DNA of 64,000 bases, taken from Hoskinsella mucinilytica (GTDB lineage: Bacteria > Bacillota_I > Bacilli_A > Erysipelotrichales > Erysipelotrichaceae). Each line of letters begins with the position of its first letter. The stretch's first letter is position 1. A model generated the notes under the pieces. It was not told the DNA's origin and ran no database searches. It worked only from the letters and a program-made list of their open reading frames with translations. The stretch is from the NCBI RefSeq assembly GCF_045223415.1, contig NZ_JBEQZJ010000006.1, positions 33,797-97,796 on the forward strand, written 5' to 3'. Position numbers and translations under genes: made by a program. Of the stretch, positions 8,196 through 16,198 are shown piece by piece.

Positions 8196-9167
8196 ATGAA
8201 AGAAATTAAAATGACAGATATCAAAGGTATTCAGGTCGGTCAAGCAGAGAATGTAGAAGCAGGTACAGGATGTACCGTTATCTTATGTAAAGAGGGAGCT
8301 ACAGCCGGTGTTGATGTGAGAGGTGGAGGTCCGGCCACTAGAGAAACAGATTTATTGAATCCCATCAATATGGTGCAAAAAATTCATGCAGTGATGTTAA
8401 GTGGTGGTAGTGCATTTGGTTTAGATGCCGCAAGTGGTGCAATGAAATATTTAGAAGAACATGATTGTGGTTTTGATATGCAAGTAGCACATGTTCCTAT
8501 TGTTTGTGGAGCTTCTTTATTTGATCTATCACTAGGAAATCCTAAGATTCGTCCTGATAAAGATATGGGATATGAAGCCTGTGTTCATAGTGAAGAAGAT
8601 AATTTTGAAGAAGGCAATCATGGCGCAGGAACAGGTGCCAGTGTAGGAAAAGTTCTAGGCTTTGAGCATGCGATGAAAAGTGGAATCGGTATGAGTGGTA
8701 TTGAAATCGGTGGGATACAAGTGTGTGCAGTGGTCGCAGTGAATGCTTGCGGTAATGTGGTAGATTATGAAACCAATGAGCTTTTAGCCGGTATTTATGA
8801 TGAGAAAACCAATCAGATCATAGATGCAAAGGATGCAGTTATCATGCAAATTGAAAAAATGGCAGCCCTTGCGCAAGGGAATACAACGATCGGATGCATC
8901 GTAACCAATGCAAAATTAGATAAGGCACAATGTACCAAAATCGCAGGTATCGCACATAATGGCTATGCCAGAGCAATTCATCCGGTACATACCATGAGTG
9001 ATGGGGATACCATCTTTGTATTAAGTACCAATGAGGTAGAAGCGATGAGCGATGCCATTGGCATTCTTGCAACAGAGATGATGGCAAAAGCAATCAACAG
9101 AGCTGTGAAAAAAGCGAAGGGAGCATATGGATTGAAAGCTTATCAAGATCTAAAAGGATATCAATAA
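8196..9167 (+). CDS. P1-family (DmpA/S58) peptidase, self-processing aminopeptidase type
   Basis: 323 residues with family hallmarks: GCTVILCKEGATAGVDVRGG, the MLSGGSAFGLDAASG motif, and the autoproteolysis/nucleophile region QGNTTIGCIVTNA (Asn229-Thr230-Thr231). Members are synthesised as one chain and cleave themselves into two subunits, leaving the hydroxyl nucleophile at the new amino terminus. They act as L-aminopeptidases, D-esterases or amidases in the cytoplasm. The nucleophile would be threonine here. It appears monocistronic and ends at a terminator; the substrate is unknown. Confidence 0.87.
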   Translation: MKEIKMTDIKGIQVGQAENVEAGTGCTVILCKEGATAGVDVRGGGPATRETDLLNPINMVQKIHAVMLSGGSAFGLDAASGAMKYLEEHDCGFDMQVAHVPIVCGASLFDLSLGNPKIRPDKDMGYEACVHSEEDNFEEGNHGAGTGASVGKVLGFEHAMKSGIGMSGIEIGGIQVCAVVAVNACGNVVDYETNELLAGIYDEKTNQIIDAKDAVIMQIEKMAALAQGNTTIGCIVTNAKLDKAQCTKIAGIAHNGYARAIHPVHTMSDGDTIFVLSTNEVEAMSDAIGILATEMMAKAINRAVKKAKGAYGLKAYQDLKGYQ

Positions 9168-9182
9168 TCGATATCTTTTTTT
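9152..9182 (+). terminator. Terminator after the P1 peptidase gene
   Basis: GATATC (9157-9162) and GATATC (9170-9175) form a 6-bp stem extended by A-T pairs, followed by seven T; the 5' arm overlaps the end of the coding sequence. Confidence 0.6.
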
Positions 9183-9218
9183 GATAGCGATTACATTGTA
9201 AGATTCCCTCATTTTGTA

Positions 9219-9247
9219 TTGTAAAATCTTTCCAATTTCACTATAAT
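9219..9247 (+). promoter_or_regulatory. Promoter of the ECF S-component gene
   Basis: TTGTAA (9219-9224), 17-bp spacer, TATAAT (9242-9247). The transcript would start near 9254, giving a 5' leader of about 125 nt. Confidence 0.75.
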
Positions 9248-9253
9248 AAAACC

Positions 9254-9377
9254 GTCAGTGATTCATATAGAAGATGTTTGGTGGTGATGCTTGCACATCA
9301 ATCAAACGGGACAATGAATATGATTGACACCTTTATCAATACGTCGCATCTAAAAAGAGCGACAGTAGGAGGAACTT
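9254..9377 (+). promoter_or_regulatory. Structured 5' leader of the ECF S-component gene, candidate cis-regulatory RNA
   Basis: Three nested or consecutive pairings are visible: ATTCAT with ATGAAT enclosing GTTTG...CAAAC, which itself encloses TGATG...CATCA; then ATTGA...TCAAT; then GTCGC...GCGAC just before the AGGAGG ribosome site. The arrangement is a small junction-like structure with an expression-platform-like hairpin. It does not match the conserved core of any riboswitch I can recall (TPP, FMN, THF, preQ1-II, T-box). Folding and covariation are needed. Confidence 0.4.
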
Positions 9378-10022
9378 ATGAATACAGAAAAAACAAGACG
9401 ACTTGCGTTCATGGCAATGTTTTTAGCCATTGAAATCGTATTGGTGTTTACACCATTGGGATTTATCCCGATTCCACCATTGAACCCTACTTTGATGCAC
9501 ATTCCGGTTATCATTGCCGGTATCACGCTTGGTAAAAAAGCAGGTGCACAAATGGGCTTTGTATTTGGTTTATGTAGCTTTTTAAATGCAACCTTTCGCC
9601 CAGGTATCACATCCTTTGTGTTTACACCATTCTTCAGTATCGGTGCGGTATCAGGAAATTGGACGAGCTTGATCATTGCATTTATTCCTAGAATCCTTTT
9701 AGGATTCTTCTCAGGTTGGTTATTCGAAATATTATCTAAGAAACATGTAAATGAGCATATCAGTGTCATCATAGCGGCATTGGCCGGTGCAATGACCAAT
9801 ACCATTCTGGTCATGGGTGGCATTTATGTATTTTTCGGACAAGCTTATGCCTCAGCATTGGGTATCAGTTACAATGCTTTGATTGGCGCAATCATGACCG
9901 TAGTTACGACCAATGGAGCCTTTGAAGCAGCCATCGGTGCTGGGATCTGTGTTGTCGTATGTAAAGCAATTCAGCCTTTTATGAGAACAAAGAACATGCG
10001 TTTGAAACAAAAAACGGCATAA
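9378..10022 (+). CDS. ECF transporter S component (DUF3816/PF12822-like), vitamin-type substrate unknown
   Basis: 214 residues, about six membrane helices. The stretch TPLGFIPIPPLNPTLMHIPVIIAGITLGKKAGAQMGFVFGL (in pieces: PLGFIPIPPLNPTLMHIPVI and GITLGKKAGA) is characteristic of substrate-binding subunits of energy-coupling-factor importers, and the later helices carry GAMTNTILVMGGIY. It captures a micronutrient (pantothenate, folate and similar compounds are common in this group) and works with the shared EcfA/A'/T module encoded elsewhere. It is monocistronic with a structured leader that may sense the ligand. The start follows GTAGGAGGA. Confidence 0.85.
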   Translation: MNTEKTRRLAFMAMFLAIEIVLVFTPLGFIPIPPLNPTLMHIPVIIAGITLGKKAGAQMGFVFGLCSFLNATFRPGITSFVFTPFFSIGAVSGNWTSLIIAFIPRILLGFFSGWLFEILSKKHVNEHISVIIAALAGAMTNTILVMGGIYVFFGQAYASALGISYNALIGAIMTVVTTNGAFEAAIGAGICVVVCKAIQPFMRTKNMRLKQKTA

Positions 10023-10030
10023 ATAGATGA

Positions 10031-10068
10031 GAGAGCGAAACCTTGCAAGCAGTTTTGCTCTTTTCTTT
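10031..10068 (+). terminator. Terminator after the ECF S-component gene
   Basis: GAGCGAAAC (10033-10041) pairs with GTTTTGCTC (10052-10060), one G-U pair, followed by TTTTCTTTTTT. Confidence 0.8.
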
Positions 10069-10114
10069 TTTCTTGTTTAACGGTATACTAATAAGGAAGA
10101 AAGTAGGGGTATAT

Positions 10115-10672
10115 GTGACAAGACTAAAAGAAGATCTGATCATTTGGAGTGACTCTTTGACAAAGTTTCATTTGCCTAGATGGGAAGAATTACCGAATTT
10201 CGATTTATATATGGATCAAGTCATCACTCTGATTGAGGGATATCTCTATATATTATCAGATGGAAAAGAAAACGTATTGACCAGCGCAATGATCAATAAT
10301 TATGTGAAACTAAAGCTCATTCCAAAGGCAGAAAAAAAGCGATATAATAAGATTCATATGGCATATTTGATTGCAATTACGGTTTTAAAACAAGTATTAA
10401 CCATTACAAAGGTAAAGGAAGGTATCGAATATCAAGCGGATATCAGTGGACTAAAAGAAGCCTATAACATGTTTTGTGAGGAACTTGAGATCAGTTTAAA
10501 AACGGTAGCACATCAATTAAAAAATGGAGAGGGAAATTTTCCCTTAGGGAGCATTGAATTAAGAAATACGGCAATGAAATTAGTTACCATTTCCTTTTCT
10601 TCAAAGCTTGTAGCAGAGAAAATGGTACGACTACAGAATTCTTATAAAGAAGAACAAAAAAAGAACATGTAA
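10115..10672 (+). CDS. Hypothetical soluble helical protein
   Basis: 185 residues from a GTG at 10115; an upstream TTG (10043) in the same frame is rejected, since it lies inside the preceding terminator. The protein is mostly helical with mixed charge (VTRLKEDLIIWSDSLTKFHL ... KNGEGNFPLGSIELRNTAMKLVTISF), no signal peptide or membrane helix. It ends at a good terminator and is flanked by an ECF S component and a MATE pump without obvious linkage. I do not recognise a family. Confidence 0.6.
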   Translation: MTRLKEDLIIWSDSLTKFHLPRWEELPNFDLYMDQVITLIEGYLYILSDGKENVLTSAMINNYVKLKLIPKAEKKRYNKIHMAYLIAITVLKQVLTITKVKEGIEYQADISGLKEAYNMFCEELEISLKTVAHQLKNGEGNFPLGSIELRNTAMKLVTISFSSKLVAEKMVRLQNSYKEEQKKNM

Positions 10673-10700
10673 GCCTGTTATCTTCGGATAAGGGCTTTTT
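10671..10700 (+). terminator. Terminator with UUCG loop
   Basis: AAGCCTGTTATC, TTCG loop, GATAAGGGCTT and a T tract; the UUCG tetraloop makes it especially stable. It directly follows the hypothetical gene. Confidence 0.9.
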
Positions 10701-10718
10701 ATGATAAAGGAGCATGGT

Positions 10719-12089
10719 ATGAAAAAGCAAATAGATTTATTACAAGGAGCAATCCTTCCTTCGTTAGGCGCATTGGCACTTCCTATTATGGCAACCAGTT
10801 TGATACAGATGGCATATAATCTGATCGATATGATTTGGATCGGTGCCTTGGGTAGTAATGCAGTAGCTTCCATAGGTGCTGCCGGAATGTTTATGTGGTT
10901 ATCCAATGGACTTGCAACGCTTGCGAAAATGGGAGGACAAATCAAAGTTGCCCATGCCTTAGGGGCAGGCGCCAAAAAAGAAGCCGCAGGGTATGCCAAA
11001 AGCTCACTTCAAATGGGGATCGTATTTGCCTTAGGTTTTGGGATATTGTCACTTGTATGCGCTGATGAAATGATCGCTTTTTTTCAATTGAATAGCGAAC
11101 AAGTTATTTTAGATGCAAAATATTATTTGATGATCACTTGCGGTCTTGTGATATTTTCTTTTATCAACCAGATCATGACAGGGATCTTAACAGCAATGGG
11201 TAATAGTAAAACCTCTTTTATCGTGACTGCAATTGGATTGGCATTGAATATCATTCTTGATCCTTGGTTTATTTTTGGTTGGGGAGTGGTTCCTTCCATG
11301 GGTGTTGCTGGTGCTGCTATGGCGACCATACTCTCACAAGCAATCGTCATGTTATTATTTCTATATGCAATGAAAAAGGATACTGTATTATTTCCAAGGG
11401 TACATATATTTCAAAAACCGCAGCGATCATATCTTCTCGCTATCTTTCGCATCGGCTTACCTACGGCTTTACAAAGCATGCTGTTTTCCGGAATATCCAT
11501 GGTCATTGCACGTTTGATTGCAGGTTGGGGAGATGGTGCTGTTGCGGTACAAAAAGTAGGCTCTCAAATCGAATCTATTTCATGGATGAGTGCAGAGGGT
11601 TATGCTGCCGCATTAAATAGCTTTGTTGCGCAAAATTACGGTGCTCAAAATCCAAAACGAGTAAAAAAAGGATATCAAATATCAATGAGAGTGATGCTAT
11701 TATGGGGTGTTTTTTGTAGTATCGTATTGATACTATGTCCACGCTTCATCTTTCAAATCTTTATTCACGAACAAGAGATCCTTCCTCTCGGTGTTGATTA
11801 TCTTAGAATCCTTGGAATATCTCAACTCTTTATGTGTATGGAAATCACCACAGCAGGAGCCTTTCAAGGACTGGGTAAGACCCTTCCACCATCTATTGTG
11901 GGTATTTCATTGACAGCCGCAAGAATCCCATTGGCAATGCTGTTGAGCAGCATGTGGGGATTGAATGGTATATGGTGGGCCATCACCATCAGTTCCATAG
12001 GGAAGGGAACTGTATTGTTTGCATGGTTCCACTTCGATTTAAGAAAACCGGAGTTTTTATGTGCAAAACATCTTCTAGTACAAGAATAA
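10719..12089 (+). CDS. MATE-family multidrug/Na+ efflux transporter
   Basis: 456 residues with twelve predicted membrane helices in two homologous halves. The first half contains PIMATSLIQMAYNLIDMIWIGALGSNAVASIGAAGM and GGQIKVAHALGAG (in pieces), the usual MATE signature, with the second-half counterpart near GWGDGAVAVQKVGSQIESISW and AEGYAAALNSFVAQNYGAQ. It exports cationic drugs or metabolites in exchange for Na+ or H+. An ATG 18 bases upstream is rejected, because the AAAGGAG site lies between the two ATGs. The closest types are NorM/DinF-like MATE proteins of Firmicutes. Confidence 0.88.
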   Translation: MKKQIDLLQGAILPSLGALALPIMATSLIQMAYNLIDMIWIGALGSNAVASIGAAGMFMWLSNGLATLAKMGGQIKVAHALGAGAKKEAAGYAKSSLQMGIVFALGFGILSLVCADEMIAFFQLNSEQVILDAKYYLMITCGLVIFSFINQIMTGILTAMGNSKTSFIVTAIGLALNIILDPWFIFGWGVVPSMGVAGAAMATILSQAIVMLLFLYAMKKDTVLFPRVHIFQKPQRSYLLAIFRIGLPTALQSMLFSGISMVIARLIAGWGDGAVAVQKVGSQIESISWMSAEGYAAALNSFVAQNYGAQNPKRVKKGYQISMRVMLLWGVFCSIVLILCPRFIFQIFIHEQEILPLGVDYLRILGISQLFMCMEITTAGAFQGLGKTLPPSIVGISLTAARIPLAMLLSSMWGLNGIWWAITISSIGKGTVLFAWFHFDLRKPEFLCAKHLLVQE

Positions 12090-12171
12090 AAGCTAAGGTT
12101 TAAGAATTTCTAAGAATATCCCTTGCCACAAATCATAAGATTTATGGTAAACTTTTCTTGGTGATGAGGAA

Positions 12172-12948
12172 ATGAAAGATTTTTTTACTTTTTATAAAGA
12201 TATTACAACGATGTCTTTGCCATTTGTTGCATTTTCATGGATACATATCGTCTTTTTACTGATATCTATAGGGATCATCTTGTCTTTATATCGTTTGTAC
12301 AGCAGTTTGTCACAAGCAAAACAACGAAAATTCGAGATCGGTATGGCGATTTATTTTTTAGTGGAAGAAGCGCTTTATACTGCTTGGTTGCTATGGAAAT
12401 GTCATGATCAGGTATTATTAGAAATCTTACCGTTAGAGTTATGTTCTTTATGTGTATACATGAATGCTTTGAGTGTATTTACAAGAAAGGAAACACTTCG
12501 CTTTTTCAGTGCTGTGGTCGGTTTGGTTGCAGGTGGTGTTGCGATGATCTATCCGGCAAATATCAGTGGACTATATCCTGTATTCAGCTATCGTACCATC
12601 AATTTTTATATGCTACATGGAGCGTTTTTACTATTCTCTTTTATCCAATTAAAGGAGGAAGCATTGTTGAGCTATCATCATATGAAAAAGAATTTTATGA
12701 TCTTAGCATGTATGTTTACCATCGCATTTACCGTGAATGTAATGTATCATACACAATATATGTTTGTGGGTATTCCACCAAAGATCACCTTTGTCGCAAG
12801 TCTATATCAGATGACAGGTATCGTATTTTTCCTACCTACGGTTTTATTGATCTTATCTATTCTACAGGTAATCGTTGTTTATGGGTTGAAAAAAATGATC
12901 ACATATACAAAGCATCGTCAACTTTCAAAAATAATTTATGATATTTAA
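12172..12948 (+). CDS. YwaF-like (TIGR02206-type) integral membrane protein
   Basis: 258 residues with about seven membrane helices. The segments LPLELCSLCVYMNALSVFTR and YPVFSYRTINFYMLHGAFLL, with the conserved LHG on a helix and a Leu-Pro-Leu-(E/H)-Leu-C motif, are typical of the YwaF/TIGR02206 family. Its biochemical role is not established (relatives of TMEM164 are proposed acyltransferases). It has a GGTGATGAGGAA ribosome site. It appears monocistronic, followed by the rubrerythrin regulatory region. Confidence 0.75.
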   Translation: MKDFFTFYKDITTMSLPFVAFSWIHIVFLLISIGIILSLYRLYSSLSQAKQRKFEIGMAIYFLVEEALYTAWLLWKCHDQVLLEILPLELCSLCVYMNALSVFTRKETLRFFSAVVGLVAGGVAMIYPANISGLYPVFSYRTINFYMLHGAFLLFSFIQLKEEALLSYHHMKKNFMILACMFTIAFTVNVMYHTQYMFVGIPPKITFVASLYQMTGIVFFLPTVLLILSILQVIVVYGLKKMITYTKHRQLSKIIYDI

Positions 12949-12952
12949 AATT

Positions 12953-12967
12953 TTACAAATTTTGTAA
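12953..12967 (+). promoter_or_regulatory. PerR-box-like 7-1-7 palindrome upstream of rubrerythrin
   Basis: TTACAAA-T-TTTGTAA, a perfect 7-1-7 inverted repeat with the geometry of Fur/PerR sites (TTATAAT-N-ATTATAA). It lies about 70 bp before the rubrerythrin start codon. Binding by PerR is inferred. Confidence 0.5.
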
Positions 12968-12998
12968 GCAAAACGTTTTCTTTTTTGTCACATATGCG

Positions 12999-13015
12999 TT
13001 ACAATAAATTTGTAA
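12999..13015 (+). promoter_or_regulatory. Second TTACAA/TTGTAA inverted repeat over the rubrerythrin -10 region
   Basis: TTACAATAAATTTGTAA shares the TTACAA...TTGTAA half-sites with the site at 12953 and covers the likely -10 box TACAAT (13000-13005). The pair looks like two operators bracketing one promoter; a good -35 box is not obvious. Confidence 0.45.
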
Positions 13016-13037
13016 AGTTAAAAGGAGGATTTAAAAA

Positions 13038-13583
13038 ATGGCTAAATTTGTATGTCAGGTATGTGGTTATGTTTATGAAGGAGATGCAGCTCCTGAATTC
13101 TGTCCAGTATGTAAAGCTCCTGCAGAAAAATTCACAAAACAGGAAGAAGGAGAAATGAGCTGGGCTGCAGAACATGTTGTAGGTGTGGCAAAAGGTGCTC
13201 CTGAAGATATCATCGCCGATTTACGTATGAACTTTGAAGGAGAATGCAGCGAAGTCGGTATGTATTTGGCAATGGCTCGTGTTGCTCATCGTGAAGGTTA
13301 TCCAGAAGTTGGAATGTATTATGAAAAAGCAGCTTATGAAGAAGCAGAGCATGCGGCAAAATTCGCAGAACTATTAGGTGAAGTGATCAGTGATTCTACA
13401 AAGAAAAATTTGGAAATGAGAGTCGATGCCGAAAATGGTGCTACTGCCGGTAAATTCGATTTGGCAAAACGTGCAAAAGCATTGAACCTTGATGCAATTC
13501 ATGATACTGTTCATGAAATGGCTCGTGATGAAGCTCGTCATGGTAAAGCATTTAAAGGCTTATTAGATCGTTATTTTAAATAA
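13038..13583 (+). CDS. Reverse rubrerythrin (peroxide-reducing diiron protein)
   Basis: 181 residues. The amino end is a rubredoxin-type iron site (Cys6, Cys9, Cys22, Cys25), and the rest is a ferritin-like four-helix diiron domain with the Glu/His ligands in EGECSEVGMYL, AYEEAEHAAKF and MARDEARHGKAF. Rubredoxin-first order defines reverse rubrerythrin of anaerobic Firmicutes, which reduces hydrogen peroxide (and helps with oxygen) using electrons from NADH via a reductase. It is monocistronic with AAAGGAGG, and PerR-like palindromes precede it, consistent with peroxide induction. Confidence 0.93.
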   Translation: MAKFVCQVCGYVYEGDAAPEFCPVCKAPAEKFTKQEEGEMSWAAEHVVGVAKGAPEDIIADLRMNFEGECSEVGMYLAMARVAHREGYPEVGMYYEKAAYEEAEHAAKFAELLGEVISDSTKKNLEMRVDAENGATAGKFDLAKRAKALNLDAIHDTVHEMARDEARHGKAFKGLLDRYFK

Positions 13584-13596
13584 GATGAAATCATAT

Positions 13597-13631
13597 GCCA
13601 TTGGTATCATTAGATGCTGATGGCTTTTTTT
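13597..13631 (+). terminator. Terminator after rubrerythrin
   Basis: GCCAT ... ATGGC closes a hairpin of about 28 nt, followed by a run of T. Confidence 0.7.
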
Positions 13632-13729
13632 GTGAAATTTGGTATCCTATTAAAATCTTACGATTTTTTCATAAATGTTGACAAAATCATAGGATTGTTA
13701 TAGCGTTAAAAGGAATAAAGGAGCAATCT

Positions 13730-16168
13730 ATGGTTAAAGTTGAACATCTGAACATCAAACATAACGATCATATCATTTTTGAGGACATTTCCTTTACGTT
13801 AGCACAAAATGGATTTGTGTCTTTTTGCGCATCAGATGAAGCAGCTTCTTTGATGGCGAAACTATTAAGTGCTGAGCGTTATCCCATGAATGGTGATATC
13901 TGGTTTCAACAGACTCGCTTAAACAAAACCAGTATGATGAGTGGAAAACTTCGTTCAAGTTTTGTACAGGGATTATTTCACGATTTTCAATTGATCTTAA
14001 ATAAAAGCGTACTTTATAATGTTACTTTAGATTTATCCTATCCTAAGCAAGATGTTGAAAAATTACTGATCGCATGGGGATTGGATCATAAAAAATATGT
14101 CGCTGTAGAGGATCTGGAGTTTGAGGACCAAGCGAAAATCGTAATCGTTCGTTGTTTATTGCGAAAATGTCATATGATCGTATTTGATGTATACGATTCT
14201 TTGTTTTCACCAAAGGAAAGAGAATGTTTGTATCAGTTATTAAAAAAATGCAGCACCCAGTTGCTTGTCGTTATTTGCGGAGATCAAGAAGCCAACAAAT
14301 ACGCAGACCATATCATTGAATGTGAAGACGGTTATTTGCTTTCAGATAGCCTATGCAAACAAATGCAAGAGCTAAGCGTTCCCCAACGCTGTTTTCATCT
14401 GCCCAAAATGAAAAAGAAAGCTGTATGTAAAGATATCAATCAACGTTCCATTTGGAAGTTTCGCATGCTGTTTTTATGTTTGTTGATTAGCGCAATGGCA
14501 ATTAATATCGTCATGTTCAATTCACAACTTCATCTAGTTGAACTAGAAGAAAGTGTGCTATCAAGCAGAGGGCAAAATGCCATACAGATTGAGAAACAAG
14601 CTGTCGGAAATGATGGAAGAGTTTATACGACCAATTATGAAGCATTAAATCAAGAGGATGGAAAAGAGTTAGAAAGTCAACTATCTGCGAATGTCATTTA
14701 CAGTTATGAAGTAGAAAATGCCAGACAAGAATTGAATCGTATTTATGGATCTCTTTGGGATGATATGGACTTATATTCCTATCAAATCATAGAATTAAAC
14801 GATCTTCAACAACTGGGACTATCTTCCATCATCGGAAGTTTTCCGAAATCTTATTTTGAAACATGTATTAGCTCCTATACTGCCAGACAATTGATCATCA
14901 ACGGATACTTTCCGGAATTAAATCCTCAAAGTAGTATCGAGGATGTGATCGGAAAGCGTGTGAAATGGTATAATCGTATACTTAAAATTTCCGGTGTATT
15001 ACCTGTAGATGAAAATGCGAATTTGAATATTCAGATTCAACAAGTAGATGAAAACGGAAGTAAACAGACTACCATGCTTTATGAAGGAAACTTATTCGTG
15101 AAAACAGGATTTATGGAACATCATGATGTTTCCAAACAATTGACCTTTCCTAATGTTATCAAACAAATCAAAGATCCTATCACATCCAATACCGTATACA
15201 TAGATCAGCTTCAATATATCAATGAAGACGCATTCTCTTATTATGATGGAGAAAACTTCCTCTATGATAGTCATTTAAACAAACAAGAAGTTTACCTTGA
15301 TTTCTATACCGTATATGAGTTACTATATCAAAATCGTTATCATGATGTCTTGGTCAATGACGATATGACTTATGAGGAAAAATACGCTGATTATTATAAC
15401 CATGCGGCAACTTTGGTAGGAAAAACGATGCAGATAGAAACTTATCGCATCAGCGGAGCACAATCCAACAGTACGTTGATGAATGCTACCGTAACCATTA
15501 AAGGCATCAAAACGGATGCCAATGCCTTACATATTTTTGATGAAGGCTTTGATGCAACGCTTGGAAAAGGTAGTATATACATGAATCGACAAGTCTTAGA
15601 ACCTTATCTCAAACAGAATTATCAAGTGGATAAGCTACTATATCAAAGCAATGATCGACAACAGTTGATCGATACACTGGATTATTTAAAGGAACATCCG
15701 TTCTATTTGGCCTTTGTTTCTAATTCTCGTATGTTTCAGGCATTTGTCGTAGACATCAGCGCATTAAGAAATGTGTTATTGTTTATCGGTACTGGCTTCG
15801 GTATTCTCTATCTGATTGGCTTTCTATATCTGATGGATCGTAATCGACGTTCGAATTTAAAAGAAATGACCATTTATTATTTGTTTGGAGAAACAAGATT
15901 AAGATTAGAGCACTTATATGTAAAAAATGCCAGTATGAATTTATTACGTTATAGTGTATTTGCCGGACTTGCCAGTCTTAGTATCATTTATGTTTTGATA
16001 TATTTTATTTATAAGGATTTTATGACCATTGATATTCCGATCGTTTCTTATATTATGATCCCGATCATTTATATGTTGGTTACTTGGCTCTTATATACCA
16101 TAGTAGTCTATGGCTTTGTAAAGCTTCGAAATATATTGGATATCTCTCATAAAGTGAAAAAGGTATGA
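13730..16168 (+). CDS. Degenerate ABC ATPase domain fused to an FtsX/MacB-like permease
   Basis: 812 residues. Residues 1-205 have the order of a LolD/MacB-type ATPase, but every catalytic motif is lost: the Walker A position (33-41) reads CASDEAASL without Lys, the signature region (about 129-137) reads LEFEDQAKI instead of LSGGQ-type, Walker B (148-156) reads HMIVFDVYD without the catalytic Glu, and the H-loop (179-185) lacks His. A membrane helix follows (245-263), then a large predicted extracellular region (265-675) and three helices (about 683-704, 744-763, 775-800), the FtsX-like layout. The frame is intact, so this looks like a maintained non-catalytic domain and not a pseudogene. Monocistronic; substrate unknown. 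Confidence 0.75.
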   Translation: MVKVEHLNIKHNDHIIFEDISFTLAQNGFVSFCASDEAASLMAKLLSAERYPMNGDIWFQQTRLNKTSMMSGKLRSSFVQGLFHDFQLILNKSVLYNVTLDLSYPKQDVEKLLIAWGLDHKKYVAVEDLEFEDQAKIVIVRCLLRKCHMIVFDVYDSLFSPKERECLYQLLKKCSTQLLVVICGDQEANKYADHIIECEDGYLLSDSLCKQMQELSVPQRCFHLPKMKKKAVCKDINQRSIWKFRMLFLCLLISAMAINIVMFNSQLHLVELEESVLSSRGQNAIQIEKQAVGNDGRVYTTNYEALNQEDGKELESQLSANVIYSYEVENARQELNRIYGSLWDDMDLYSYQIIELNDLQQLGLSSIIGSFPKSYFETCISSYTARQLIINGYFPELNPQSSIEDVIGKRVKWYNRILKISGVLPVDENANLNIQIQQVDENGSKQTTMLYEGNLFVKTGFMEHHDVSKQLTFPNVIKQIKDPITSNTVYIDQLQYINEDAFSYYDGENFLYDSHLNKQEVYLDFYTVYELLYQNRYHDVLVNDDMTYEEKYADYYNHAATLVGKTMQIETYRISGAQSNSTLMNATVTIKGIKTDANALHIFDEGFDATLGKGSIYMNRQVLEPYLKQNYQVDKLLYQSNDRQQLIDTLDYLKEHPFYLAFVSNSRMFQAFVVDISALRNVLLFIGTGFGILYLIGFLYLMDRNRRSNLKEMTIYYLFGETRLRLEHLYVKNASMNLLRYSVFAGLASLSIIYVLIYFIYKDFMTIDIPIVSYIMIPIIYMLVTWLLYTIVVYGFVKLRNILDISHKVKKV

Positions 16169-16174
16169 TATAAT
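16169..16174 (+). promoter_or_regulatory. Extended -10 element before the RsmF-type gene
   Basis: TGATATAAT (TGn-TATAAT) immediately after the stop of the ABC fusion gene, 25 bp before the methyltransferase ATG. There is no convincing -35 box. Confidence 0.5.
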
Positions 16175-16198
16175 CATCGTGTTGAAAGAGGTAAGCTA

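Noticed and set aside
10043..10114. TTG-initiated extension of the hypothetical gene
   Set aside because: It overlaps the ECF gene's terminator stem and lacks a ribosome site; GTG at 10115 fits better.
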